Positions 17,869 to 26,551 of a DNA stretch of 64,000 nucleotides are shown piece by piece. The translations under genes were made by a program, and so were the position numbers. The stretch is from Erysipelothrix tonsillarum DSM 14972. Lineage in GTDB: Bacteria; Bacillota_I; Bacilli_A; Erysipelotrichales; Erysipelotrichaceae. Position 1 is the stretch's first letter; the number at the start of each line of letters is the position of its first letter. The stretch spans positions 388,406-452,405 of the forward strand of contig NZ_KB892378.1 of the NCBI RefSeq assembly GCF_000373785.1. Reading direction: 5' to 3'. The notes under the pieces are model-generated. The model was not told the origin of the DNA. It saw only the letters and a program-made list of their open reading frames with translations, and ran no database searches.

Positions 17869-18801
17869 TTAAGAATTGTCTGATGTTGAGGTCAGATAAC
17901 GACTGAGGAATGACTCAATTGTTTTTTTGTAATATACAGGATCTTTTTCATAACTCTCTGCATGATTTGCACCTTTTATTACGATCTTTTCTTTAGGACT
18001 TGGATGCGCTTGGTATAACGTTTCTAACATCTCAAAAGGTACAAAATCATCTGCATCTCCATGAATGAATAACGTTGGTAGCGTGCTCCGTTTTAAAGAC
18101 TCGACTGCAGATGCTTCATAGAAATTAAAGCCTGCTTTTACTTGCGTAATCAAACTAGTAATTGGAATCATTGGAAAGGCTGGAAGGTTATACATATCTT
18201 TAAGTTTGTATGATAATTGATCTGCGACACTAGTATAACCACAATCTTCAATGACCGCCATGACATTATCAGGAAGGTCAAGACCACTTGCCATCATAAC
18301 TGTTGATGCACCCATACTTAGACCAAACAAGGCAATTCGAGAGTCATTGCCATTTTGACTAATGATATTTTGGACCCATGCCTCAATATCAAAGCGTTCT
18401 GGCCAACCAAATCCAATAATGTTTCCCTCGCTCTCACCATGTGATCGTGCATCCGGTGCAAGCACATTAAATCCCATCTCATGGAAGAGTCGGATGTAAT
18501 GACCCACACGATCTTTGTTATTTCCATAACCGTGTGCAACTAATATTGTATCCTTAGTTTTAGTTTTCGCAGGAACATACCAAGCTTTGAGTTTCAAACC
18601 GGAATCACTGACAAGTTCTTTAGACTCTTTATCAACCGATTTTAGCCATTCTTGATCTGGTTTCCATACAGTTTTAATATCTGCGTCTATAAAATCTTTT
18701 TCTCCCGGTACCAATGCGAGTTTAAAGAAGTACCCTCCCGCAAAGCCTAACAGCACGACTAATATACCCACAAAGACTACTATTCTTTTTAAATGTTTCA
18801 T
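17869..18801 (-). CDS. Alpha/beta hydrolase with N-terminal membrane anchor
   Basis: The 310-aa protein has one N-terminal hydrophobic helix (about 5-27). An alpha/beta-hydrolase fold follows, with the oxyanion region ILVAHGYGNNKD, nucleophile elbow LFGLSMGAS (Ser), an Asp in IHGDADDFVP and the catalytic His in KGANHAES. It resembles the YqkD/serine-aminopeptidase-S33 type esterases; the substrate is unknown. The ATG at 18801 with GAGGTGACA just upstream is chosen. The longer open frame runs through the tRNA-Val gene (residues GGLAQLGEHL are translated tRNA) and is an artefact. Confidence 0.85.
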   Translation of the reverse strand: MKHLKRIVVFVGILVVLLGFAGGYFFKLALVPGEKDFIDADIKTVWKPDQEWLKSVDKESKELVSDSGLKLKAWYVPAKTKTKDTILVAHGYGNNKDRVGHYIRLFHEMGFNVLAPDARSHGESEGNIIGFGWPERFDIEAWVQNIISQNGNDSRIALFGLSMGASTVMMASGLDLPDNVMAVIEDCGYTSVADQLSYKLKDMYNLPAFPMIPITSLITQVKAGFNFYEASAVESLKRSTLPTLFIHGDADDFVPFEMLETLYQAHPSPKEKIVIKGANHAESYEKDPVYYKKTIESFLSRYLTSTSDNS

Positions 18802-18871
18802 TGTCACCTCATATACTTTGATAATCAAAGTAATAAAAGAATAACATACTTGGTTCTGTTTGTAAATGCAC

Positions 18872-18898
18872 AAAAAAAACCACCCTCGTCGTGGGTGA
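18872..18898 (-). terminator. Terminator downstream of tRNA-Val
   Basis: On the minus strand CACCC and GGGTG pair around ACGACGA, followed by GT8. It lies about 14 nt past the tRNA 3' end and upstream of the hydrolase gene. Confidence 0.7.
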
Positions 18899-18911
18899 TC
18901 CAGAATAAAAA

Positions 18912-18987
18912 TGGTGGAGGTTAACGGGCTCGAACCGCTGACCCTCTGCTTGTAAGGCAGATGCTCTCCCAACTGAGCTAAACCTCC
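18912..18987 (-). tRNA. tRNA-Val (anticodon TAC)
   Basis: A 76-nt cloverleaf on the minus strand: acceptor GGAGGTT/AACCTCC, anticodon stem TCTGC/GCAGA with loop CTTACAA, T loop TTCGAGC, discriminator A and encoded CCA. Anticodon TAC reads GUN (Val). Confidence 0.95.
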
Positions 18988-19054
18988 ATGGAAACCAAGT
19001 TTACCATATGTAAACGGTAAAGACAATGTCTATGAAGTGAAAATTTTCGAAAGA

Positions 19055-19079
19055 AAACCCACTGTTATCCAGTGGGTTG
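19055..19079 (-). terminator. Terminator of the seven-gene PTS operon
   Basis: AACCCACTG pairs with CAGTGGGTT around TTATC, with a T-rich tail on the minus strand. It starts 4 nt beyond the stop of the last gene (SIS deglycase). Confidence 0.85.
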
Positions 19080-19082
19080 TTT

Positions 19083-20078
19083 CTAGTAATCCAATTGACG
19101 ATAGTAACGACGTATTTCAGTTGGATGACAATTTATTTTCTCAATATGTGCATCAATGCGACGGGTAATTGCCATCATCACAAGATGACAAATATGTCCA
19201 CGATATTGTTCACTGATGCCTTTTAATTCATAGTCTTTGGTATCAATGACTTCATAGTTTGCACAGATACGTGGAATAAAATTCACAACACGCATTGATA
19301 GTGGGCGGGATGTATCCTCACCTACAAAAATTGTAACTGGAGTATCTCGTTCTACAATTTCAAACATTCCATGAAAGAATTCGGGAGCTGTAATCGATTT
19401 GGTTGGAATCCAATGTTGTTCTTCCCAATAACACATTGCATAGGAGTACGTCGCTCCCCACTGATTACCAGCCCCCACAAAGTAATGCATTGCGTCTTCA
19501 TGATGACGTTTCGCATATGCTTCACCAAATGCGTCAGCTTCTTTTTCTACATCTACTAGTGCTTGTGGAAGATATTGATCGAATTCTTGATACATCACAT
19601 CATAATCTTCAAAATCACCGTTGCGATACATGAGACGATCCATAAACATAAAGAATTTAAGTTGTTCATTCAAACCATATGAAATCGTATAATCTCCCAT
19701 CTCTGCTAGAATAGAGTTTGGTTCATCAACAAAGGCCATGATTGTACATCCGAGACCTTTCAATACCTTAACTGCATCTACAACTTCTTGAGTTGTACCC
19801 GTCACTGAAGAATAAACAATAATTGAATTCTTCGTAATGTTTTTATTTCCTGTTACAAGATATTCCGCTGCATGCTCCACACAAACAGGGAGAGTACTCA
19901 TTTCTTTAACATGATGGGCAACCTGAAGGGCTGAAGCATACGTGCCCCCAATACCCACAAAATAAATTCCATCATAACCTTGATCATAAATAGCATCTGC
20001 TGCCTTTTCAATTTCAGGACGGAGGGCAAGTCCACCTTTAAAACTTTTTAATTGTTCTTCTTCGTTAAATTTTAACAT
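19083..20078 (-). CDS. SIS-domain phosphosugar deglycase, FrlB/GfrF-like
   Basis: The protein (331 aa) has two SIS domains (YFVGIGGTYASA near 44; HYFVGAGNQWGA near 205), a catalytic region EFFHGMFEIVE, and the C-terminal HPTEIRRYYRQLDY. The latter two closely parallel fructoselysine-6-phosphate deglycase FrlB and Salmonella GfrF. The predicted reaction splits an Amadori-sugar 6-phosphate (fructoselysine-6-P or glucoselysine-6-P) into glucose-6-P and an amino acid. It is last in the mannose-family PTS operon, 10 nt after EIID. ATG codons at 20081 and 20078 follow AGGAG; I choose 20078 for spacing. A GlmS-like isomerase role is the main alternative. Confidence 0.78.
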   Translation of the reverse strand: MLKFNEEEQLKSFKGGLALRPEIEKAADAIYDQGYDGIYFVGIGGTYASALQVAHHVKEMSTLPVCVEHAAEYLVTGNKNITKNSIIVYSSVTGTTQEVVDAVKVLKGLGCTIMAFVDEPNSILAEMGDYTISYGLNEQLKFFMFMDRLMYRNGDFEDYDVMYQEFDQYLPQALVDVEKEADAFGEAYAKRHHEDAMHYFVGAGNQWGATYSYAMCYWEEQHWIPTKSITAPEFFHGMFEIVERDTPVTIFVGEDTSRPLSMRVVNFIPRICANYEVIDTKDYELKGISEQYRGHICHLVMMAITRRIDAHIEKINCHPTEIRRYYRQLDY

Positions 20079-20088
20079 CATTTTTCTC

Positions 20089-20910
20089 CTATCCAAAGAT
20101 TCCTAAGTATACGCCGGCAATCCCTACAACCATAGTTCCAATAATTAAAATAAGTGGGTTTACTTTTTTCTTTAGTAACCAGTAGTAAAGCCATGTTGTT
20201 CCTAGACCAACAAGGCCTGGCATGATTCCATCTAATATTTCTTGGAACGGCTGTGCCGTTTCTCCGGTACCAATATTGAGCGATAATCCGGTATAAACCA
20301 TTTCTTTTGACATACCGCCAATCACCATAATTCCTAAAATCCCAGCAGCTGCAAGCACTTTATCCATTACGCCACTTTGTTGCATTTTCTCAAGATAATT
20401 AAATCCAATATTATATCCAAGATGAGCTCCAAAGTAACGTGTTAGAAATGCAGGAATGTTATAAATTAAGAAATATGCAATTGGACCTAGAATGTTCCCA
20501 CTCATCGCCAAGGATAGACCTACCCCTAGGGCAATGACCCGAATACATCCTACGAAGATGGAATCACCAATACCGGATAGTGGACCCATGAGGGCTGTTT
20601 TAATTGCACTGATAGCTGTTGCATCTACTTCACCATCTTTGTGTTTCTCTTCCATCGAACACACAATCCCACCAACAAACGGTGCAAGTTGAGGTGTAAT
20701 GTTAAAGAACTCGATGTGACGTTCCAATGCTTCCGCATACCCTTTTGGATCATCTTTGTAAATCTTTTTCAATGTTGGATCCATCATCATTCCAAATGCG
20801 AGATGCATTTGTCGTTCATAGTTCCAAGAAAACTCCATTCCCAAACTTCCTGGATTAAAGGCCATTTTGGTAATGTCTTGTTTTGTAATTACACTATTTT
20901 TAGAAGTCAT
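20089..20910 (-). CDS. PTS mannose-family EIID component
   Basis: The 273-aa membrane protein carries the EIID hallmarks: an N-terminal amphipathic region (FNPGSLGMEFSWNYERQMHLAFG), TALMGPLSGIGDSIF in the centre and a hydrophobic C-terminus. It pairs with EIIC to form the membrane translocator. Three ATG codons cluster at 20919, 20916 and 20910. The GGAGG at 20920-20924 is 9 nt from the third, which I use. The gene overlaps the EIIC 3' end, so translation is coupled. Confidence 0.92.
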   Translation of the reverse strand: MTSKNSVITKQDITKMAFNPGSLGMEFSWNYERQMHLAFGMMMDPTLKKIYKDDPKGYAEALERHIEFFNITPQLAPFVGGIVCSMEEKHKDGEVDATAISAIKTALMGPLSGIGDSIFVGCIRVIALGVGLSLAMSGNILGPIAYFLIYNIPAFLTRYFGAHLGYNIGFNYLEKMQQSGVMDKVLAAAGILGIMVIGGMSKEMVYTGLSLNIGTGETAQPFQEILDGIMPGLVGLGTTWLYYWLLKKKVNPLILIIGTMVVGIAGVYLGIFG

Positions 20911-21670
20911 CGTCATCATCCTCCATGCCTACGCCTTCAGGTGCTGGTTTAAAGCCACCTAAGAAGTCGAATTTTTCAATTACAATAATTACCCCTATAA
21001 TGGCGATTCCTAAAACCGGCACATTGAGGTACGCTGATAATACAAAACCTAAGAAATAGAACGGTACGAGTTTTTTATTTAAGATCATACGCATTAACAT
21101 CGCAAATCCAAGTGCAGGAAGAAGTCCTGCCGCTGCATCCATTCCCGCAATAATTTGTTCAGGGATTGCTGCAATTACATTCGACATTGCTTCCGCACCA
21201 AAGTAGAACCCTAAAAATACCAATAAGAACCGGCGAACCACCGTAATCATACCAATACTCCAGTGTGCAATCTTGATTCCAGAAACACTGCCTTCAACTG
21301 CTGATTTATCCGCAATACGCAGAATGAATGAGTTCACAACATTAAAGATATTTCCAATTGCAAGTGAGATTAATGCAAGTGGCATTGCAAGGGCAATCGC
21401 TGCTTCTGTTCCAGATCCCATTGAGATTGCAAACGCAGTCGCCAAGGTTCCACCCACAATAACATCGGGTGGAATGTATGCACCAATCGAAACGGCACCC
21501 ATAAAGAATAATTCTAATGTAGCCCCCATGATGACCCCTTGTTGAACATCTCCTAAAATCAATCCAACAATCGGCCCAAGAATAATTGGGCGATTTATAT
21601 ATAAGGATCCGAGTTGATCACCAAAGACACCCAAAGCAGCTACTAAACCAATTAATATTGCTTGTAACAT
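20900..21670 (-). CDS. PTS mannose-family EIIC component
   Basis: The 256-aa hydrophobic protein has the EIIC-Man/Sor signature region (LGDVQQGVIMGATLELFFMGAVSIGAYIPPD) and about seven membrane spans. It ends in an acidic EDDDDDF tail whose codons also supply the EIID ribosome binding site. It forms the transport channel with EIID. It sits 16 nt after the EIIB gene, with AAGGAGGAAG upstream of the ATG. Confidence 0.93.
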   Translation of the reverse strand: MLQAILIGLVAALGVFGDQLGSLYINRPIILGPIVGLILGDVQQGVIMGATLELFFMGAVSIGAYIPPDVIVGGTLATAFAISMGSGTEAAIALAMPLALISLAIGNIFNVVNSFILRIADKSAVEGSVSGIKIAHWSIGMITVVRRFLLVFLGFYFGAEAMSNVIAAIPEQIIAGMDAAAGLLPALGFAMLMRMILNKKLVPFYFLGFVLSAYLNVPVLGIAIIGVIIVIEKFDFLGGFKPAPEGVGMEDDDDDF

Positions 21671-21686
21671 GAATTCTTCCTCCTTT

Positions 21687-22151
21687 TTATAGTTTTACAA
21701 CCTGTTTTGAATCGCTGGATAACATTCTTATCTCAACTTCTGTTCCAGCATCCACTAATGCTTTCAATTTCTTTTTATCGGCATCACTGACAAAGATAGC
21801 TTTACTGATTTGTTCGTCATCGCCTTCTTTTTTGGTTCCTCCGAGATTAATGGATTTAATTTGTGGACATGCTTGCGCAAGTTGATATGCCACATCTATA
21901 GTCCGTACAACAATTAATAATTGATACTTATCGGTGACACCACTGTTTAATGCAGTGATGGCATCCTCAACATTCTTTATAACCAACTTCACATTTGCTG
22001 GTTTCGCAAGTTTTAAAGTCGTTTTCCACATATCATCATTTACAACATCATCATCTGCGACCAGAATACAATCTGCTCCGAGTGCATTCGTCCAAGAAAA
22101 TGCCACTTGTCCATGCAAGAGTCGATGATCAACACGACATAATACAATCAT
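21687..22151 (-). CDS. PTS mannose-family EIIB component
   Basis: The 154-aa cytoplasmic protein begins with the phosphorylation motif CRVDHRLLHGQV, in which His13 accepts phosphate from EIIA. The size and the SINLGGTKK segment are typical of IIB-Man/Sor. It transfers phosphate to the incoming sugar at the EIIC/EIID complex. Located 9 nt after EIIA, with AGGAGG before the ATG. Confidence 0.93.
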   Translation of the reverse strand: MIVLCRVDHRLLHGQVAFSWTNALGADCILVADDDVVNDDMWKTTLKLAKPANVKLVIKNVEDAITALNSGVTDKYQLLIVVRTIDVAYQLAQACPQIKSINLGGTKKEGDDEQISKAIFVSDADKKKLKALVDAGTEVEIRMLSSDSKQVVKL

Positions 22152-22160
22152 AAGTTCCTC

Positions 22161-22574
22161 CTAAAAATCTTCTTCTTCGTTCGATTCAACAAGGTCATCG
22201 TTACAATAACGTAAAGCCATACGGCATTCATTAACCTTTTCTATAAGTACTTCGCGGGTTACATCCCCTTGAATTTCAACCATAATTGAAATGATTAGGG
22301 CTAAGTTAATCCCTGCAATTAAGTGAAAATCCCGTTTTCCCATTAACTTCATAAACTCCGTATTAACGCTGCCCCCATAAATATCCGTCATCACGATGAT
22401 GTCATCATCAAGTGGAATTGACTGCATACAGGTTTCAATTTGATCGGCTACGTCGGTATTATCTACATAAGCAGAAATGATGTATACATGCTCAACTTCC
22501 CCAACGATTGCTTTTACGGCACTGTAGAATCCTTCAGCCAAGTGTTTATGACTGGCGATGATAAAATGCTTCAT
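22161..22574 (-). CDS. PTS mannose-family EIIA component
   Basis: The 137-aa protein has the IIA-Man fold signature: FIIASHKHLAEGF with phospho-acceptor His9, then DIYGGSVNTEF and LIAGINLALI. It is phosphorylated by HPr and passes phosphate to EIIB. The start overlaps the epimerase stop by one base (TAATG), showing tight coupling with the upstream gene. The tail is acidic. Confidence 0.92.
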   Translation of the reverse strand: MKHFIIASHKHLAEGFYSAVKAIVGEVEHVYIISAYVDNTDVADQIETCMQSIPLDDDIIVMTDIYGGSVNTEFMKLMGKRDFHLIAGINLALIISIMVEIQGDVTREVLIEKVNECRMALRYCNDDLVESNEEEDF

Positions 22575-23386
22575 TACAACCCTCCATTCTTTTGGTATAA
22601 TGCTAAACTTTGTGCATCTGTATTCCCTGGACTGGTTTCATAACATTGCTTGGCCGTTTCAAGTGAGAAATAGCCGTCGTAATCTGCGCGTTTAAAACTT
22701 TCTAAGTCTTCCGCAATATTGCGCTGACCATCGCCCCAAGCCTGATGCTCTGAATCTACAAAATGCACATGTACAATCCGTGAGCCAAACTCATTAAAGT
22801 AAGCTTCGATTGATTCGTCTGCACGATGCATTGCACCCATGTCTAGACAAATCTTCAGACATTCCGAGTCAACCGCTTTAAGATATTGTTTAAGGTCCTC
22901 AATCGTGTTCACTAAGCATGATTCATGTGGTTGAAGTGCTTCAATCGCAAGCGTAATCTTTTTTTGCTTGGCGTAGACACAGAGTCGGCGCATCATGCGA
23001 ATACTTCGATGATAGGCAGTATCACGATCTTCATCATAGAACGCCCAACCACTAGTAACCACGACAAATTTCGATTTGACTGCGTCCGCAACATCAATTA
23101 TATTTTTAAAATAAGCATAAACCCGTTCTTGTTGTTCCAAGGATCCGGTTGCAATATTATGGGGTTTTGGATTGGTTTGTTCTGGACATATACAAATAAT
23201 CTTGAGTCCGTAATAATCTGCCTGAGATTTAAGAGCAAATGGGTCATCGTATTGTTGATAGTCCACGAAGAAATGATGTGGACTGGTCCAAATCTCACAG
23301 GCATCAAAACCTAAATCCGAAACGGTTTTAAAAAATGTATTCAAACTGTAGTATCGATAATGACTATTCATGGCTGAAAGTTTCAA
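22574..23386 (-). CDS. Sugar isomerase/epimerase TIM barrel, FrlC-like
   Basis: The 270-aa protein is an AP-endonuclease-2-type TIM barrel. It has FDACEIWTSPHHFF near the N-terminus and metal-site residues in IEALQPHES, CLDMGAMHRA, VHVHFVDSEH and SLET. Its first 30 residues and the PHxF and E.L.P.ES motifs parallel E. coli fructoselysine 3-epimerase FrlC. This suggests it converts psicoselysine-type epimers for the SIS deglycase downstream. The start is TTG at 23386, overlapping the regulator's TGA (TTGA), with GGAGGGGG upstream. Confidence 0.75.
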   Translation of the reverse strand: MKLSAMNSHYRYYSLNTFFKTVSDLGFDACEIWTSPHHFFVDYQQYDDPFALKSQADYYGLKIICICPEQTNPKPHNIATGSLEQQERVYAYFKNIIDVADAVKSKFVVVTSGWAFYDEDRDTAYHRSIRMMRRLCVYAKQKKITLAIEALQPHESCLVNTIEDLKQYLKAVDSECLKICLDMGAMHRADESIEAYFNEFGSRIVHVHFVDSEHQAWGDGQRNIAEDLESFKRADYDGYFSLETAKQCYETSPGNTDAQSLALYQKNGGL

Positions 23387-26085
23387 AACGCATCCCCCTC
23401 CTCTCGATCTCGTTTTTTATCGTTTTCTATATAGTCATACAATAACGCAATTTCCGAGACCGGTAGCACCACGTTATAGTGTTCTAACATGGGTCCAAAA
23501 CTCTCATTTACATCCCGTATGAAGGTTTGATGTTCGGATTCAAACCTTTGTACGTCCTTATAATCATCAATCGCTGTTTTCGTTACAAGGCGCTCAATTA
23601 AGAAACAGACATGAATGTAAATCCCTACAATGGTCTTACTTTGAAACGTTTTGGCCATTTTACGTTCTAAGTGTGATGTCGAGTCACTGACAAAGTTCAA
23701 GAGTTTATTTGCATTAAGAATGGTTAAATTTTGCATAACATTCTGCAATGAAAAGTTCTTTAACAGATTTCGATTAAAAATCTCAATTTCTGATTCATCT
23801 AAGTAATCAGCCAATGCTTGGTCAACGATTGAAATGTCTTTAAAACTTACAATATCTTCCAAACTCACACAGCGAATTGTATCCAGCGGTAACGAATGGG
23901 GCTTCACCATCAGCATCACTTCAAATTTATCAAACAAGGGATCATTAAGACCGTTTGTTAATAGGTCTTTAAAGTCATAACTGATAAATCGTAAATCAAT
24001 TGTTTTCGGTAAGGATTGTTTAAACAGATTTACCATTCGATCCGCTACCGAAACGCCTGCATCACTAACAAATACCATGGCTTTGGTTTTTTCAGCGCGA
24101 TTCAATATTTTATATTTGGTGATTGCTTTTTGTGATGCTTTTTCAAGGATTTCCTCAATGGGATACTCTTGACGGACCATTGAACCAATATGCAGGGCAA
24201 TGGCTGTGGAACTGTTATTCACAACACCCACGTTTAGATCTTTGAGGATTCGATCACCAATCAATTCTAGAGAACCCATATCCACAAGTAAAATCAAGTT
24301 TTTATAATAGGGATTTAGAGATATATAATCGTTTACCTTCACGATGATTTCTTCACTACTACTATCTAGAGGCATATCAAAAGCATCAAAGATATGTTCT
24401 CCCAATAATTGATTTGCTGCATCCGCAATGCTGCTAGCAGTTGAGTATCCATGCGATACGATCACCGCTGCCGTGTCTTTATGTTTAATATTGTCGTTGT
24501 AGAAATAAATATTAAGAATTAAGAAAATAAGATTGAAGTCATTTAGTTTCAACTCCAGAGCTTGATAAATCATTTTAGAAATTTCGTTTGAAATCATAAA
24601 CATGTCATACATTTCTTCTTTTAAAAATTCAAGCAAAGCGTTGATATCTTTTCGATGTTTAAAAGCCCACCGGTCCACCTTAATTTTTTCATGAGATGAT
24701 GACAATAAGACACGCGATAAAACAAAACTACAATTGCTGGGAAGGTTAATCTTATTTTTCTGTTTGACGTGTTCCAAAACATCATCAATAATCTTTTCTA
24801 AACCATGTACTCTTTGTAGACTGTAGGATTGATCAAAAATCATCAGATCGTAATAATTTCGCATTGCCTCATAATCTTGAGCCAACATGTCCCGATAGGA
24901 TATTTGATTGAGTTGAAAAGCATTAAATGCCTTAAGAATGTTTTTAAACAACTGAACAATCTTGTCAGTCGATTCATGAATGACATACGTATCAATTTCA
25001 AGTAATTGCTTTAAATCATTTTCCTTAGATACAGTATAATTTAGCTTGTCTTCAGGCAGGTGGTAGATATGACAATGCATCACACCCTGATGATTGCTTT
25101 CTAATGCTGTTGCACAAATACGCGTAATACATTTTTTCAACTCATGAATATCTTCATCAAATTTCAATTGTAATAAGGCTTCGAGAAGTTTGTAAGAAAT
25201 AAAAATTTTAATACCCAGTTTCTGTTGTTCTTGTTTAAAAAACTTGAGAATGAACTGTTCTTTTTCCTGAGTACCGCGCTGATCAAAATGAGGAATCTTA
25301 CAAATAATCGGTAAACTCTGAAGTAACGAATAATCAAAAGCATCCTCTGGGTCATAGGTTGTGCCGAAGACAATCCGACAATTTACTTTGACAACTTTTC
25401 GATCTTTAAGGTAATAACCGTCTTTAATAATGTTTGATAGTTGGTACTGGATATCAGCTCGCATGCGATCTGCATGCTCGATATATAAGATACCAATATC
25501 TTTCCGTTCTAAAATACCGGTATTGCCCGCTTTCCCAAAGAGTACAGTTTCAGCATCGCATTGAGGTTCCATAATCTTGAGATGTTCGATATTTTGTCCT
25601 TCTTGAATCAAACCTTGCTCAATACAGAATTTATGAATCATGCGCGATAAGTATGTCTTCCCACTTCCACGCTGACCATATAAAACAATCGGTAATCCGC
25701 GTCCCGGATATAGCAATGCCGACTTAATTTGTTGAACGATATGGCTCAATGAACCATCAAATCCAATTAAGTCTTGGAATGAGTCATAGGCTTCCGAGCC
25801 TTGAATTTCATCTAATAATTCTTTAACACTTAAATACTCACGTGATAAATCATGGACTTGATATAATTTTTCAAACTCATGTTTATCAAGATAATATACA
25901 GGTCGTGACGCAATTTTAATCAGGAATCCCTCATTAAACAATTCATTGAGATACTGTGATGTCAACGATCGGCTTAGGTGCAGCGATTCCGCAATGACGC
26001 TTGTCGTGAGTAAGGAAAAGTCATGATCCAGTAGTATTTGTGTTTCTAAAACAAGATATTGATAAATCTGTTCTTTTGTGTTCAT
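23383..26085 (-). CDS. LevR-like PRD/AAA+ transcriptional regulator
   Basis: The 900-aa regulator reads: winged HTH (1-70), AAA+ domain with Walker A GQRGSGKT (137-144) and degenerate Walker B (LYIEHADR), then a PRD-like helical region (about 400-530). A EIIA-Man-like domain carries phospho-acceptor His545 (IVSHG). An EIIB-like region follows, then a C-terminal PRD with His825 (YIHVCFLIERL). LevR proteins activate mannose-family PTS operons in response to phosphorylation. The sigma-54 contact loop GAFTGA is absent; the segment after LFG is shortened. It is the first gene of the operon it presumably controls. The ATG at 26085 has GGAG 8-9 nt upstream; the 37-codon upstream extension is rejected. 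Confidence 0.85.
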   Translation of the reverse strand: MNTKEQIYQYLVLETQILLDHDFSLLTTSVIAESLHLSRSLTSQYLNELFNEGFLIKIASRPVYYLDKHEFEKLYQVHDLSREYLSVKELLDEIQGSEAYDSFQDLIGFDGSLSHIVQQIKSALLYPGRGLPIVLYGQRGSGKTYLSRMIHKFCIEQGLIQEGQNIEHLKIMEPQCDAETVLFGKAGNTGILERKDIGILYIEHADRMRADIQYQLSNIIKDGYYLKDRKVVKVNCRIVFGTTYDPEDAFDYSLLQSLPIICKIPHFDQRGTQEKEQFILKFFKQEQQKLGIKIFISYKLLEALLQLKFDEDIHELKKCITRICATALESNHQGVMHCHIYHLPEDKLNYTVSKENDLKQLLEIDTYVIHESTDKIVQLFKNILKAFNAFQLNQISYRDMLAQDYEAMRNYYDLMIFDQSYSLQRVHGLEKIIDDVLEHVKQKNKINLPSNCSFVLSRVLLSSSHEKIKVDRWAFKHRKDINALLEFLKEEMYDMFMISNEISKMIYQALELKLNDFNLIFLILNIYFYNDNIKHKDTAAVIVSHGYSTASSIADAANQLLGEHIFDAFDMPLDSSSEEIIVKVNDYISLNPYYKNLILLVDMGSLELIGDRILKDLNVGVVNNSSTAIALHIGSMVRQEYPIEEILEKASQKAITKYKILNRAEKTKAMVFVSDAGVSVADRMVNLFKQSLPKTIDLRFISYDFKDLLTNGLNDPLFDKFEVMLMVKPHSLPLDTIRCVSLEDIVSFKDISIVDQALADYLDESEIEIFNRNLLKNFSLQNVMQNLTILNANKLLNFVSDSTSHLERKMAKTFQSKTIVGIYIHVCFLIERLVTKTAIDDYKDVQRFESEHQTFIRDVNESFGPMLEHYNVVLPVSEIALLYDYIENDKKRDREEGDAF

Positions 26086-26202
26086 ATACACTCCTTCTGT
26101 TCCAATGTTGACTTTAACTGTCTTTATTGTACGAAGTGGATGAACGTACGTCCTTAGTTTCTTCGTTCTTCGACAAAAACAGCTAAAAACAAACATTTAA
26201 TA

Positions 26203-26238
26203 ACACTGTTTAAAGATATCGACACTGTTTTTCGTCAA
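26203..26238 (-). promoter_or_regulatory. Candidate promoter with direct repeats upstream of the LevR-like regulator operon
   Basis: On the plus strand ACACTGTTT occurs at 26203-26211 and 26222-26230, a 19-bp period. On the minus strand these overlap a possible -35 TTGACG (26238-26233) and a weak -10 (CTTTAA, 26215-26210; 17-bp spacer). No -12/-24 (TGGCA/TTGC) sigma-54 element is seen. The leader to the start codon would be about 120 nt. Confidence 0.4.
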
Positions 26239-26393
26239 TAGGTCATTTCAAAACAAGACTGTCGACATCTTAATCTATAGTCATAGATTAGCACAGGCTT
26301 ATTACGATTCGGAGATTTCCACCCAGTTCTCATAATTTTGATTTCGGCCTATATTTTCTATCACATAAATACACACATTTATTTCACTTTTTA

Positions 26394-26422
26394 TTGACAG
26401 CGGTTACAACGCGTGCTAATAT
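26394..26422 (+). promoter_or_regulatory. Sigma-A promoter with overlapping cre site for the NagE-like PTS gene
   Basis: TTGACA (26394-26399), a 17-bp spacer and TATAAT-like TAATAT (26417-26422) make a strong promoter. TGACAGCGGTTACA at 26395-26408 matches the CcpA cre consensus at 13 of 14 positions and overlaps the -35, so glucose repression is expected. Confidence 0.75.
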
Positions 26423-26436
26423 GTGCTTGTAAGATA

Positions 26437-26500
26437 GGATTGTTACTGAAGAAGGCAAGACCTACAAATATGGCTTTACGCTATTTTTGTAGGTCTTTTT
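26437..26500 (+). promoter_or_regulatory. RAT antiterminator plus overlapping terminator (LicT/SacY-type)
   Basis: GGATTGTTACTG..GGCAAGACC (26437-26462) matches the ribonucleic antiterminator bound by BglG/SacY/LicT proteins. It overlaps the 5' arm of a strong terminator at 26457-26500 (AAGACCTACAAA with TTTGTAGGTCTT, then T's). Binding of the antiterminator would favour RAT over the terminator and allow transcription of the EIICB gene. The partner is probably the BglG-type protein encoded at 28036-28890. Confidence 0.85.
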
Positions 26501-26551
26501 ACGTCTTTGAAGTAATTTCCTCAATCATATAGAAAAGGAGAAGTGAATTAT

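Noticed and set aside
17869-19026. 385-aa version of the alpha/beta hydrolase
   Set aside because: The extra 75 residues translate the tRNA-Val gene and its terminator. A good RBS and ATG at 18801 give a normal membrane-anchored start.
26197-26400. Sigma-54 (-24/-12) promoter for the mannose-type PTS operon
   Set aside because: Looked for TGGCA-N7-TTGC on both strands near the regulator and the EIIA gene; none seen, and the regulator lacks GAFTGA.
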